From contig JAEOAD010002856.1 of the NCBI GenBank assembly GCA_036365145.1, forward strand, positions 186,001 through 250,000: DNA of 64,000 bases, in the 5' to 3' direction. Within the stretch, counting starts at the first letter, position 1. Each line of letters begins with the position of its first letter. The DNA comes from Orientallactaga sibirica. Its lineage: Eukaryota > Chordata > Mammalia > Rodentia > Dipodidae. Made by a program: the position numbers and the translations under genes. The notes beneath the pieces were generated by a model. The model was not told the origin of the DNA. It made no database searches and saw nothing but the letters and a program-made list of their open reading frames with translations. This document shows, piece by piece, positions 23,949-36,400 of this stretch.

Positions 23949-26900
23949 TGGTGAGAATAAACACATATATGTCAATAATAACTCTTAATATCAATGGTCT
24001 CAATGCCCCTATCAAAAACACAGACTTGCAGACTGGATTAAAAAGCAGGATCCTACCATCTGTTGCCTCCAGGAAACTCATCTCTCAATAAAAATAGAAA
24101 CCTTCTTAGGGTGAAAGGTTGGAAAAAGGTATTTCAAGCAAATGGGCCTAGAAAACAAGCAGGGGTTGCTATTTTAATTTCTGACAAGATAGACTTCAAT
24201 CCAACATTTCTGAGGAAAGATAAAGAAGGTCACTTTATACTGATTAAAGGAACACTCCAACAGGAGGACATTACAATCCTAAACATATATGCCCCTAACA
24301 TGGGGGCTCCCAATTTCATCAAACAAACACTATTAGAATTAAGGTCAGAGATATCTCCTAACACAATAGTAGTGGGGGACTTCAATACCCCACTCTCATC
24401 ACTTGACAGGTCTACCCAGCAAAAAATAAACAGAGAGACATCTGCATTAAATGATACCATGGAACAAATGGACCTAACGGATATATACAGAACATTCCAT
24501 CCAAATGCTACAGAATATACATTTTTCTCAGCAGCACATGGGACATTTTCTAAAATAGACCATATACTAGGACACAAATCAAATCTTAACAAATACAGGA
24601 AAATTGAAATAATCCCTTGTACATTTTCTGACCACAATGGGATTAAACTGCAAATTAGCAACAAGAAAATATACAGAGCATACAGAAACTCATGAAGACT
24701 AAACAGCACTTTATTGAATGATGTATGGGTCATTGAAGAAATTAAAAAGGAAATCAAGAAATTCATAGAATCAAATGATGATGAGAATACAACATACCAA
24801 AACCTTTGGGACACAATGAAGGCAGTCCTACGAGGGAAATTTATAGCCCTAAGTGCATATATTAAGAAATTGGAGAGTTCACAACTAAACAATTTAATGC
24901 TTCACCTTAAGGCCTTGGAAAAAGAAGAACAAGGCAAACCAAAAATTAGTAGACGAGAAGAAATAATAAAGGTTAGGGCAGAAATTAATGAAATGGAAAC
25001 CAAAAAAACAATCAAAAAGATCAATGAAACAAAGAGTTGGTTCTTTGAAAGGATAAACAAGATTGACAAACTCTTAGCAAATCTGACCAAAAGAAAGAGA
25101 GAAGAGACAAAAATTGATAAAATTAGAGATGAAAAAGGCAACATCACAACAGATACCAAAGAAATTCAGAAAATCATACGGACATACTTTAAGAATATAT
25201 ATGCCTCTAAGTTTGAAAACCTGAAAGAAATGGATGAATTCCTTGATTCATATGACCTACCAAAATTAAATCAAGAAGAGATAAACCATTTAAATAGAAC
25301 TATAACAACCACAGAGATTCAAGCAGTTATAAAAAGTCTCCCAACTAAAAAAGCCCAGGCCCAGATGGATTCACTGCTGAATTTTACCAGACATTCCTGG
25401 AGGATCTAACGCCAATGCTTCTCAAACTTTTCCATAAAATAGAAAAGGAAGGAACTCTACCAAAATCCTTCTATGAAGCCAGCATCACACTGATACCCAA
25501 ACCTGGACAAAGACAGATCAAAAAAGAAAATTATAGACCAATCTCCCTCATGAACATGGATGCAAAAATTCTCAACAAAATACTGGCAAACAGAATACAA
25601 GAATTTATCAGAAAGATTATTCACCCTGACCAAGTAGGCTTTATCCCAGAGATGCAGGGATGGTTCAACATACGCAAATCCATAAATGTAATACACCATA
25701 TAAATGGTCTGAAGGACAAAAATCATATGGTCATCTCAATAGATGCAGAAAAGGCATTTGACAAAATCCAACACCCCTTCATGGTGAAAGTATTACAGAA
25801 ACTGGGAATAGAAGGAGCATATCTCAACATAATAAAAGCTATTTATGACAAACCTACAGCCAACATAATACTAAATGGGGAAAAACTTGAAGCTTTTCCT
25901 CTAAATTCAGGAACAAGACAAGGGTGTCCACTTTCCCCACTACTATTTAATATAGTACTGGAAGTCTTAGCCACAGCAATAAGGCAAGAGACACTCATAA
26001 AGGGGATACAAATCGGAAGAGAAGAGATCAAATTATCATTATTTGCAGACGATATGATTCTATACCTAACAGACCCTAAAGTCTCTACCTGCAAACCGTT
26101 AGAGCTGATAAACACTTTTAGCAATGTAGCAGGATACAAAATAAACACACAGAAATCAGTAGCTTTTCTATATACTAACAACAAACGTGCAGAGGATGAA
26201 ATCAGGAATCTCTCCCATTCACAATTGCTCAAAAAAATAAAATACCTTGGAATAAACTTAACCAAGGAAGTGAAGGATCTCTACAATGAGAACTTTAAAA
26301 AACTCGAGCGACAAATTACAGAAGACACAAGGAAATGGAAAGACATCCCATGCTCCTGGATTGGAAGAATCAATATTGTGAAAATGTCAATCTTACCAAA
26401 AGCAATCTATACATTTAATGCGATCCCTATTAAAATCCCAATAGCTTTCTTCACGGAAATAGAAAAAACAATCCTAAAATTCATCTGGAAACACAAAAAC
26501 CTCGAATAGCCAAAACAATTTTATGAAACAAAAACCAGGCAGGCAGGTGGTATAACCATGCCCGATTTTAAGTTATATTACAAAGCCATAGTAACAAAAA
26601 CAGCATGGTACTGGCACAAGGACAGACAGGTAGATCAATGGAACAGAATAGAAGACCCAAATATTAATCCAAGCAGCTACAGCCACCTGATTTTTGACAA
26701 AAATGCCAAAAATATTAATTGAGAAAAGATAGCCTCTTTAACAAGTGGTGTTGGGAAAACTGGACATCGGTATGTAAAAGGATAAACATAGATCCTTGTC
26801 TTTCTCCATGCACAAGAGTCAAATCCAAATGGATCAGGGACCTTGATATCAGACCTGAAACTCTGAACCTGCTAGAGGAAAAAGTAGGGGAAACCCTTCA

Positions 26901-27765
26901 ACATATTGGCATAGGTAAGGACTTTCTGAATATAACCCCAATTGCTCAGCGAATAAAATCACTAATCAACCAATGGGACCTTATGAAATTACAAAGCTTT
27001 TGTACAGCAAAGGACACTGTGAGTAGAGCAAAAAGACAACCTACAGAATGGGAGAAAATCTTTGCCAGCTATACATCTGACAGAGGATTAATATCCAGAA
27101 TATACAAAGAACTCAAAAACAGAATAATAAGAATTCAAACAACCCAGTTAAAAATGGGCTATGGAACTAAATAGAGAATTCACAGAAGATGAAATTCAGA
27201 TGACACATAAACATCTGAAAAAGTGTTCCACATCCTTAGCCATCAGGGAAATGCAAATTAAAACCACTTTGAGATTCCATTTCACTCCTGTCAGAATGGC
27301 TTCCATCAAGAAAACAAATGACAATAAGTGTTGGCATGGATGCGGAAAAAGAGGAACACTTCTACACTGTTGGTGGAATGTAACCTGGTCCAACCATTGT
27401 GGAAATCAGTGTGGAGGTTTTTGAGACAGCTAGAAATAGATTTACCATATGATCCAGCTATAGCACTCCTAGGCATATATCCAGAAGACTCTTCTCACTT
27501 CCTTAGAGATACTTGCAAAACCATGTTTATTGCCGCTCTATTCACAATAGCTAGGAAATGGAAGCAGCCTAGATGTCCCACCACAAATGAATGGATAATA
27601 AAGATGTGGTACATTTACACAATGGAGTTCTACTCAGCGGTAAAAGAAAATGAAATTATGAAATTTGCAGGGAAATGGATGGATCTGGAAAGGATTATAC
27701 TAAGTGAGGTAACCCAGGCTCAGAAAGCCAAACGTCACATGTTCTCTCTCATATGTGGATCCTAG
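23949..27765 (+). pseudogene. L1c ORF2 (EN-RT), multiply broken
   Basis: L1 ORF2p supplies the APE-type endonuclease and reverse transcriptase for target-primed reverse transcription. Pieces in order: the EN start (ITLNINGLNAPIK, from ATG 23949) with a frameshift near 24030; EN core with GDFN (24375-24386) and SDHN (24627-24638), to a stop at 24695; the linker region 24714-25409; the RT in 25415-26509, with FADD at 26042-26053; then a stop at 26507-26509; RT-C pieces at about 26557-26720 and 26719-27174; the Cys motif (CWHGC, HCWW) at about 27330-27380, with a one-base loss after HCWW; and the final frame, ending at 27765. At least six frame breaks mean it is inactive. Confidence 0.9.
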
Positions 27766-29088
27766 CTACAAATAGACTTGTGTGTGAACTGGAACCAAAA
27801 ATTGGTACCAGAAACCAGTAAGCTGGTAAAAGGCTATAAGGGATGGAGGAAAGGGAAGGACTGAAGTGTATGGTATTGCACATATGTAAGTGGAAGGACT
27901 GATTACAAGGAGGGGAATGGCCTAACCAAGGCCATGGGTAGAGAATGCATAAAAGAAGGGCAAGGGGAGGGTCAATCTAATTTCAAAAGATTGTGAATAA
28001 GACTTATGTAAAACTACTTTTTTGAATAATGGTACATCTAGAAGCTGTAGACTGTTACTAGAAAATTTTCAGTACCTGGGATGGGATATCTTCCAGTGAG
28101 TTGTTGGCCAAGGAGGTCCCGGTAGCCTCCAAAACATTAAAGGCTTTTGCCAAAGCCCTTGGTTTCCCCTGAGAAACAGATAGTAAGACCCTATTGCTGA
28201 AGACATCTCTTGCCTGAGAGGCAAGGTCACTGAGAAAGCAAGCTGGTGCTGAGCAGAAAACCTTCTCCCTGTAGACCAGCCAACTGAAAGCTGGAAAAAG
28301 CTGCACTGCATGCAGAGTATGGGAGACAGAAGTCATCAGCAGTGAAAACAGTGGACGCTGAATATTCAAATTTGGCCAGACAGGCCCAAAGACTGAATGG
28401 GTACAATAGTGGCATGTCTACTCGTGGGGTAACCAACTGCTCTATAATTGGACTGAAGGCCCTCTCTACGGGAGGTAATACATGCCTGGTACTGAAAAAC
28501 CTAAGCAAAGTCTATGGTAGGTAAGGTCATAAACCTTAGGGGTATAAAGCATGCCCTTATCTAAATGTATATACTATTCCCACCAAGCTGCCTGGAAAAT
28601 ACTACATTTAATGCTCATATTCACATATTAATGCTACTCTCACTTCTGGTTAGAGAAGCTTCTCTTTTCAGATGGCGATGAGAACTGGGATGATCCAAGA
28701 GGCAATATAGTGCTGAGAAGAAGGGATGGAGAAGTGCCAAGCACTGAAACATCTCTGTCACACCCTCCAAGGCTCAGGGATCATTGCGGAAGAGGGAGCG
28801 GATAGAATGGAAGAGCCAAAGGAAGGGTACGACTCCCTACAATGCAACTGCCCAGACAGAAATTGGCCTTGATATCCATGACCTTGCTGTGCCTAGCAAT
28901 ACCTCCGCAAGACCCTCATAGTAGAAGTAAAAGAGGATGACATCATATTAAAAAAAGAGACTAATGGAGAAAGGGGGAGGGGATATGATGGAGAGTGGAG
29001 TTCTAAAGGGGAAGGGGGAGGGGAGGGAAAAATACGCACCTTTGGTATGTAAGTATGTTTTGTTGTCAATAAATATTAATAAAAAAAA
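27766..29088 (+). other. L1c 3'UTR
   Basis: About 1.3 kb from the ORF2 end to AATAAA and a run of eight A. There is a purine-rich part at about 28960-29035 (GGGGAAGGGGGAGGGGAGGG). It is not similar to the L1d/L1a 3'UTR by eye, but its last 100 bases resemble 29146-29282, the 3' end of another L1. Small ORFs on the minus strand here are not supported. Confidence 0.82.
29068..29088 (+). terminator. L1c own poly(A) signals
   Basis: Two AATAAA hexamers (29068-29073, 29078-29083) run directly into only eight A. A very short tail at this point fits the idea that transcription read past this signal and ended further downstream. Confidence 0.6.
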
Positions 29089-29145
29089 GAATATAGTAAT
29101 GTGACCACAAAGGACATTTCAATAGTGTTTCTTTCATGACATCAA

Positions 29146-29282
29146 AATGAAAAGAGAGACTGATTGAGAGGGGGAGGTAATATGATGGAGAATGAAGTTT
29201 CAAAGGGGAAAGTGAGGGGAGAGAGGGAAGTACCATGGGATATTGTCTACAATTAAGGAAGTTGTCAATATAAATAAATGAA
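29146..29282 (+). mobile_element. L1 3' terminal fragment
   Basis: Similar to the end of the L1c 3'UTR: the sequence AGAGACT..GAGAGGGGGAGG, ATATGATGGAGA and TTGTCAATATAAATAAA correspond in order to 28957-29075. It represents another 5'-truncated L1 of the L1c-like lineage. Confidence 0.7.
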
Positions 29283-29301
29283 TTTTTAAAAATAAATTAA
29301 A

Positions 29302-29464
29302 TCTCAGGGCGTGGTGGCGCACACCTTTAATTCCAGCATTTGGGAGGCAAAGGTAGGAGGATTGCCATGAGTTTGAGGTCACCCTGAGATTACATAGCGA
29401 ATTCCAGGTCAGCCTGGGCTAGAGTGAGACCCTACCTTGAAAAACCGAAAAGTGAAAAAAAAAA
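29302..29464 (+). mobile_element. B1 SINE (7SL-derived)
   Basis: A full-length rodent B1 monomer: GGGCGTGGTGGCGCACACC at the 5' end (Pol III A-box region about 29309-29321), CCAGCATTTGGGAGG, a B-box-like GTTTGAGGT at 29371-29379 (the CpG of GTTCGAGGC is lost), AATTCCAGGTCAGCCTGGGC, and the GACCCTACCTTGAAAAACC end with an A-rich tail. Rodent-specific. The decayed CpGs point to an older copy. The internal form resembles jerboa B1s, in my recollection. Confidence 0.92.
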
Positions 29465-30663
29465 TTCATTAATTTGAAAAAATAGTGTTTCTTTCTGTTT
29501 AGTATCAAGACTGCATGTTTACACATACTAGAAACTCTGGAAGAAGAGAAGAAAGACATTTCTTATGATTATCAAATACTAACGCACTGTCTGAGCTTTT
29601 TTTTGCTGGCAGAGGAAGGTGAGAAACATACTGCCATTGTGATATTTGTATGCCAGGTGTTAGAGCCATGGTAGTTTTCTCAAAGGGACAGATCATGTCT
29701 GGAAATGCAGCTATAATCTGAATCACAACCTAATTATGTAGGTGATAATCAACTGTCATTCTTTATCACACATGTGGCTTTACACTTTCCAAATAGACAC
29801 TATAAGTAAGGATATGGTAGAAATTACCACTCCTGTATATGTTTTTGTCATCAATAGCCATACTAAGCTTTATTATTCATAAAGAGATGAGGTTTTTGGT
29901 TCTATTTTTTCACAAGCAAGGATAAAGCAGATGAAATTATTGAGATTTTTTTCTTTGGCCTTTTCTATCATAACATTTCTAGCTAGGATTAGAAAATCAC
30001 ACTTAAGATTTTTGACAGTAGCTATTTATATCTATATTCTCTGTACATTTTTAATTAGAAAACATAGCTGTAGAATGGATCTAAGATTATATGGAGGGTC
30101 AATTTGAACAACTGTCTGCTTGTCACTAAATTACATTAGTTCCTCACTTGATCAGTTTCCAGAAGGAATTCCTGTAAATGTTATAATAATCCCCCCAGAT
30201 TCCTTCAACATCTACTAGAGAAGGTGTAAAGTAATGGGCAGAATTTATTCATGGCCATATTGTAGCATTTCTCTTGACTAGATTCATGTTTCTCTACAGT
30301 TGATGTGTTCTGGATCTGCAAATTGGTTTTGAATTTTTAAATCTTTCCCATGATGACTCCAAGTTTCTACCGCAAAAATCAATTGTTTTTCTTCTTATAC
30401 ATGTGCTGCTGTACTATGTTAGTTTATGATTGATTATTTTGTAAATCACCATTGAATAAATTACTTACCAGTGTATTATTTAGGAGTAAGATAATTTAAA
30501 AGAGACTCTTCATATGCTTCATGAGGGTGTCTGTTCCTCTTATGTCTCAAAGAGGTAAAGACTCTCCCTTGACTTCTATCAAAATGCCATGATTTCCATG
30601 AAGATCAAGCAACTGAAATATGTATATCTCCCACTCAGTCTATCCATATATATTGAAGTTTTG

Positions 30664-30694
30664 ATTAAACTTTATAGGAATTCTGAAAAAAAAA
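30664..30694 (+). terminator. ATTAAA signal and short poly(A) at transduction end
   Basis: ATTAAA at 30664-30669, the commonest variant poly(A) signal, then 16 bp, then nine A (30686-30694), of which the last few could belong to the satellite. Satellite follows at GAAACTACC. The spacing is normal for mRNA 3'-end formation. Confidence 0.6.
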
Positions 30695-33391
30695 GAAACT
30701 ACCTTGGAAATGAAGCTAATCTATTAAGTTGTACATCTTGTTAGATTACACAAACTAGGAAATTTTGATCTTGCTTCACTGAAGATTATTCTTAAGAAAG
30801 CAACTCATTCCGAGAACAGAACTAGCTTATTTCACACAGTACAGTGTTTGGCAATGAAGGTGTTTGTTTTCTAAACAAAGTATGTTGGAAATGAGGCGAA
30901 TGTACTAAGTTGTTCAACTTGTGAAATTACACAAACTATGAAAGTTTGATCTTGCTGCACTGAAGATTCTTCCTAAGAAAGCAACTCATTCCGAGAACAG
31001 AACTAGCTTATTTCACACAGTACAGTGTTCGACAATGAAGGTGTTTGTTTTCTAAACAAACAAGGTTAGAAATGAAGCTAACCTATTAAGTTGTACACCT
31101 TGTTAGATTACACAAACCAGGAAAGTTTGATCTTGCTGCACTGAAGACTCTTCGTAAGAAAGCAACTCATTCCGAGAACAGAACTAGCTTATTTCACACA
31201 GTACAGTGTTCGACAATGAAGGCGTTTGTTTTCTAAAGAAACTACGTTGGAAATGAAGCTAATCTATTAAGTTGAACATCTTGTTAAATTACACAAACTA
31301 GGAAAGTTTGATCTTGCTTCACTGAAGATTCTTCTTAAGAAAGCAACCCATTCCGAGAACAGAACTAGCTTATTTCACACACTACAGTGTTCAGCAATGA
31401 AGGTGTTGTTTTCTAAAGAAACTACATTAGAAATGAAGCTAATCTATTAAATTGTACATCTTGTTAGATTACACAAACTAGGAAAGTTTGATCTTGCTTC
31501 ACTGAAGATTCTTCTTAAGAAAGCAACCCATTCCGAGAACAGAACTAGCTTATTTCACACACTACAGTGTTTGGCAATGAAGGTGTTGTTTTCTAAACAA
31601 ACTACATTAGAAATGAAGCTAATCTATACAATTGTACATCTTGTTAGATTACACAAACTAGGAAAGTTTGATCTTGCTTCACTGAAGATTCTTCTTAAGA
31701 AAGCAACTCATTACGAGAACAGAACTAGCTTATTTCACACAGTACAGTGCTCGGCAATGAAGGTGTTTGTTTTCTAAACAAATTATGTTTGAAATGAGGG
31801 GAATGTACTAAGATGTCCAGCTTGTTAAATTACACAAACTAGGAAAGTTTCATCTTGCTGCACCGAAGATTCTTCTTAAGAAAGCAACTCATTCTGAGAA
31901 CAGAACTAGCTTATTTCACACAGTACAGTCTTCTGCAATGAAGGTGTTTGTTTTCTGAAGAAACTACATTAGAAATGAAGCTAATCTATTAAGTTGAACA
32001 TCTTGTTAGATTACACAAACTAGGAAAGTTTGATCTTGGTTCACTGAAGATTCTTCCTAAGAAAGCAACTCATTCCGACAACAGAATTAGCTTATTTCTC
32101 ATAGTACAGATTTTGTTAATGACGCTGTTTGTTTTCTAAACAAACTATGTTAGAAATGAAGCTAATCTACTAAGTTGTACATCTTGTTAGATTACACAAA
32201 CTAGGAAAGTTTGATCTTGATTCACTGAAGATTCTTCTTAAGAAAGCAACTCATTCCGAGAACAGAACTAGCTTATTTCAAACAGTACAGTGTTCGGCAA
32301 TGAAGGTGTTTGTTTTCTGAAGAAACTACGTTAGAAATGAAGCTAATCTATTAAGTTGTACATCTTCTTAGATTACACAAACTAGGAAAGTTTGATCTTG
32401 CTTCACTGAAGTTTCTTCCTAAGAAAGCAAGTCATTCCGACAACAGAACTAGCTTATTTCACACAGTACAGTGTTTGGCAATGAAGGTGTTTGTTTTCTA
32501 AACAACGTATGTTGGAAATGAGGCGAATGTACTAAGTTGTCCAACTTTTTAAACTAAACAAACAAGGAAAGTTTGATCTTGCTGCACTGAAGATTGTTCG
32601 TAAGAAAGCAACTCAATCCGAGAACAGAACTAGCTTATTTCACACAGTACAGTGTTCTGCAATGAAGGTGTTTGTTTTCTGAAATAACTACATTAGAAAT
32701 GAAGCTAATCTATTAAGTTGTACATCTTGTTAGATTACACAAACTAGGAAAGTTTGGTCTTGATTCACTGAAGATTCTTCGTAAGAAAGCAACTCATTCC
32801 GAGAACAGAACAGCTTATTTCACACAGTACAGTGTTCAACAATGAAGGTGTTTGTTTTCTAAAGAAACTACGTTGGAAATGAAGCTAGTTTATTACGTTG
32901 TACATCTTGTTAGATTACGCAAACTAGGAATGTTTGATCTTGCTTCACTGAAGATTCTTCTTAAGCAAGCAACTCATTCCGAGAGCAGAACTAGCTTATT
33001 TCACACAGTACAGTGTTCAGCAATGAAGGTGTTTGTTTTCTAAACAAAGTATGTTGGAAATGAGGCAAATGTTCTAAGTTGTCGAACTTGTTAAATTACA
33101 CAAACTAGGAAAGTTTGATCTTCCTGCACTGAAGATTCTTCCTAAGAAAGCAACTCATTCCGAGAGCAGAACTAGCTTAATTCACACAGTACAGTGTTCG
33201 GCAATGAAGGTGTTTGTTTTCTAAAGAAACTACATTAGAAATGAAGCTAATCTATTAAGTTGTACATCTTGTTACATTACACAAACTAGGAAAGTTTGGT
33301 CTTGATTCACTGAAGATTCTTCTTAAGAAAGCAACTAATTCCGAGAACAGAACTAGCTTATTTCACACAGTACACTATTTGGCAATGACGG

Positions 33392-33412
33392 TGTTTGTTT
33401 TCTAAACAAACA
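33392..33412. repeat. Perfect inverted repeat in satellite monomer (example)
   Basis: Nine-base arms TGTTTGTTT (33392-33400) and AAACAAACA (33404-33412) around a TCT loop form a perfect hairpin. It occurs in each monomer of the subtype reading CTAAACAAACAAGG, for example near 2695, 31050, 39000 and 52425. Monomers with CTAAAGAAAC or CTAAACAAAG have shorter or imperfect arms. Confidence 0.75.
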
Positions 33413-36400
33413 AGGATAGAAATGACGCTAACCTATTAAGTTGTATATCTTGTTAGATTACACAAACCAGGAAAGTTTGATCTTGCTGCACTAAAGTCGC
33501 TTCGTAAGAAAGGAACTCCTTCCGAGAACAGAACTAGCTTATTTCACATACTACTGTATTTGGTAATGAAGGTGTTTGTTTTCCAAAGAAACTACGTTGG
33601 AAATGAAGCTAATCCATGAAGTTGTACATTTTGTTAGATTACACAAACTAGTAAAGTTTGATCTTCCTTCCCTGAAGATTCTTCTTAATAAAGCAACTCA
33701 TTCCGAGAACAGAACTAGCTTATTTCACACAATACAGTGTTCGGCAATGAAGGTGTTTGTTTTCTAAACAAAGTACGTTGGAAATGAGGTTAATGTGCTA
33801 AGTTGTCCAACTTGTTCAATTACAAAAACTACGAAAGTTTGATCTTGCTTTACTAAAGATCCTTCGTAAGAAAGCAACTCATTCCGAGAATAATACTAGC
33901 TTATTTCACACAATACACTGTTCGACAATGAAGGTGTTTGTTTTCTAAAGAAACTACGTTGAAAATAAAGCGAGTCTATTAAGTTGTACATCTTGTTAGA
34001 TTACAGAAACTAGGAAAGTTTGATCTTGCTGCACTGAAGATTCTTCTTAAGAAAGCAACTCATTCCGAGAACAGAACTAGCTTATTTCACACAGTACAGT
34101 GTTCGGCAATGAAGGTGTTGTTTTCTAAAGAAACTACATTAGAAATGAACTAATCTATTAAATTGTACATCTTGTTAAATTACACAAATTAGGAAAGTTT
34201 GAGTTTTCTTCACTGAAGATTATTCTTAAGAAAGCAACCCATTCCGAGAACAGAACTAGCTTATTTCAAACACTACAGTGTTGAGCAATGAATGTGTTGT
34301 TTTCTAAAGAAACTACATTAGAAATGAAGCTAATCTATTAAAATGTACATCTTGTTAGATTACACAAACTAGGAAAGTTTGATCTTGCTTCACTGAAGAT
34401 TCTTCTTAAGAAAGCAACTCATTACGAGAACAGAACTAGCTTATTTCACACAGTACAGTGCTCGGCAATGAAGGTGTTTGTTTTCTAAACAAATTATGTT
34501 TGAAATGAGGGGAATGTACTAAGATGTCCAGCTTGTTAAATTACACAAACTAGAAAATTTGATCTTGCTTCACTGAAAATTCTTACTAAAAAAGCAAGTC
34601 ATTCTGACAACAGAACTAGCTTATTTCACACAGTACAGTGTTTGGCAATGAAGGTGTTTGTTTTCTAAACAACGTGTGTTGGAAATGAGGTGAATGTACT
34701 AAGTTGTCCAACTTTTTAAATTACACAAACTAGGAAAGTTTGATCTTGCTGCACTGAAGATTGTTCGTAAGAAAGCAACTCAATCCGAGAACAGAACTAG
34801 CTTATTTCACACAGTACAGTGTTCTGCAATGAAGGTGTTTGTTTTCTGAAGAAACTACATTAGAAATGAAGGTAATCTGTTAAGTTGTACATCTTGTTAG
34901 ATTACACAAACTAGGAAAGTTTGGTCTTGATTCACTGAAGATTCTTCGTAAGAAAGCAACTCATTCCAAGAACAGAACCAGCTTATTTCACACAGTACAG
35001 TGTTCAACAATGAAGGTGTTTGTTTTCTAAAGAAACTACGTTGGAAATGAAGCTAGTTTATTACGTTGTACATCTTGTTAGATTATGCAAGCTAGGAATG
35101 TTTGATCTTGCTTCACTGAAGATTCTTCTTAAGCAAGCAACTCATTCCGAGAGCAGAACTAGCATATTTCACACAGTACAGTGTTCGGCAATGAAGGTGT
35201 TTGTTTTCTAAACAAAGTATGTTGGAAATGAGGCAAATGTTCTAAGTTGTCGAACTTGTTAAATTACACAACCTACAAAAGTTTGATATTGCTTCACTAA
35301 AGATGCTTCGTAAGAAAGCAACTCATTCCGATAACAGAACTAGCTTAATTCACACAGGACAGTGTTCGACAATGAAGGTGTTTGTTTTCTAAAGAAACTA
35401 CGTTGGAAATGAAGCTAATCTATTAAGTTGTACATCTTCTTAGATTACACAAACTAGGAAAGTTTGATCTTGCTTCACTAAAGATTCTTCTTAAGAAAGC
35501 AACTAATTCCGAGAACAGAACTAGCTTATTTCACACAGTACAGTATTTGGGAATGACGCTGTTTGTTTTCTAAACAAAGAAGGTTAGAAATGAAGCTAAC
35601 CAATTAAATTGTACATCTTGTTAGATAACACAAACCAGGAAAGTTTGATCTTGCTGCACTGAAGATTCTATGTAAGAAAGCAACTCATTCCGAGAAGAGA
35701 ACTAGGTTATTTCACACAGTACAGTGTTTGTCAGTGAAGGTGTTTGTTTTCTAAAGAAACTACGTTGGAAAAGAAGCTAATCCATTAAGTTGTACATCTT
35801 CTTAGATTACACAAACTAGGAAAGTTTGATCTTGGGTCACTGAAAATTCTTGTTAAGAAAGCAACTGATTCTGAGAACAGAAGTAGCTTATTTCACACTG
35901 TACAGTGTTCAGCAATGTAGGTGTATCTTTTCTAAAGAAACTACGTTGGGAATGAAGCTAATCTATTAAGTTGTACATCTTGTTAGATTACACAAACTAG
36001 GAAAGTTTGATCTTGCTTCACTGAAGATTCTTCGTAAGAAAGCAACTCATTCCGAGAACAGAACTAGCTTATTTCACACAGTACAGTGTTCAGCAATGAA
36101 GGTGTTTGTTTTCTAAAGAAAGTACGTTAGAAATGAAGCTAATCTATTAAGTTGTACATCTTGTTAGATTACACAAACTAGGCAAGTTTGATCTTGCTTC
36201 ACTGAAGATTCGTCGTAAGAAAGCAACTCATTCCGAAAACAGAACTAGCTTATTTCACACAGTACAGTATTCGATAATGAAGGTGTTGGTTTTCTAAAGA
36301 AACTACGTTAGAAGTGAAGCTAATCTATTAAGTTGTACATCTTGTTAGATTACACAAACTAGGAAAGTTTGATCTTGCTTCACTGAAGATTCTTCTTAAG

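Larger units (their letters stand above)
21706..29088 (+). mobile_element. L1c: near full-length, decayed LINE-1
   Basis: A complete-looking architecture: a 1.1-kb 5'UTR starting with a YY1-like AAGATGGCG, ORF1 (22832-23903), a short spacer, ORF2 (23949-27765), a 3'UTR (27766-29088) with AATAAA at 29068-29073 and 29078-29083, and a very short A-run. Both ORFs are broken, ORF2 many times. The 5'UTR and 3'UTR do not resemble those of L1d, so it belongs to a different, apparently older subfamily. The left flank is satellite. To the right comes 1.6 kb of non-satellite DNA before satellite resumes at 30695, which suggests 3' transduction. There is no clean target-site duplication. Confidence 0.92.
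29121..29495 (+). mobile_element. Nested L1 3' end + B1 unit with 15-bp TSD
   Basis: The 15-mer AATAGTGTTTCTTTC is found at 29121-29135 and 29481-29495, flanking a short L1 3' end (about 29146-29282, similar to 28957-29083), a B1 SINE and an A-rich tail. The direct repeat looks like the target-site duplication of a 5'-truncated L1 insertion, with B1 either inserted later in its tail or co-mobilised with it. Confidence 0.7.
29089..30685 (+). other. Non-satellite DNA after L1c: putative 3' transduction
   Basis: 1.6 kb of AT-rich non-satellite sequence between the L1c 3' end and the return of satellite. It contains an older L1 3' end plus a B1 SINE with its own target-site duplication (29121-29495), followed by about 1.2 kb (29496-30685) in which I recognise no gene, repeat or RNA. 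It ends with ATTAAA (30664-30669), 16 bp of sequence and an A-run (30686-30694), and then satellite. This is what L1 read-through to a downstream poly(A) signal would leave. The alternative is a separate insertion of genomic DNA. Confidence 0.65.

Noticed and set aside
29496..30685. A host gene or exon in the only non-repeat DNA of the window.
   Set aside because: No long open frame, no convincing exon with splice sites and no RNA-gene structure; AT-rich sequence with frequent stops in all frames.
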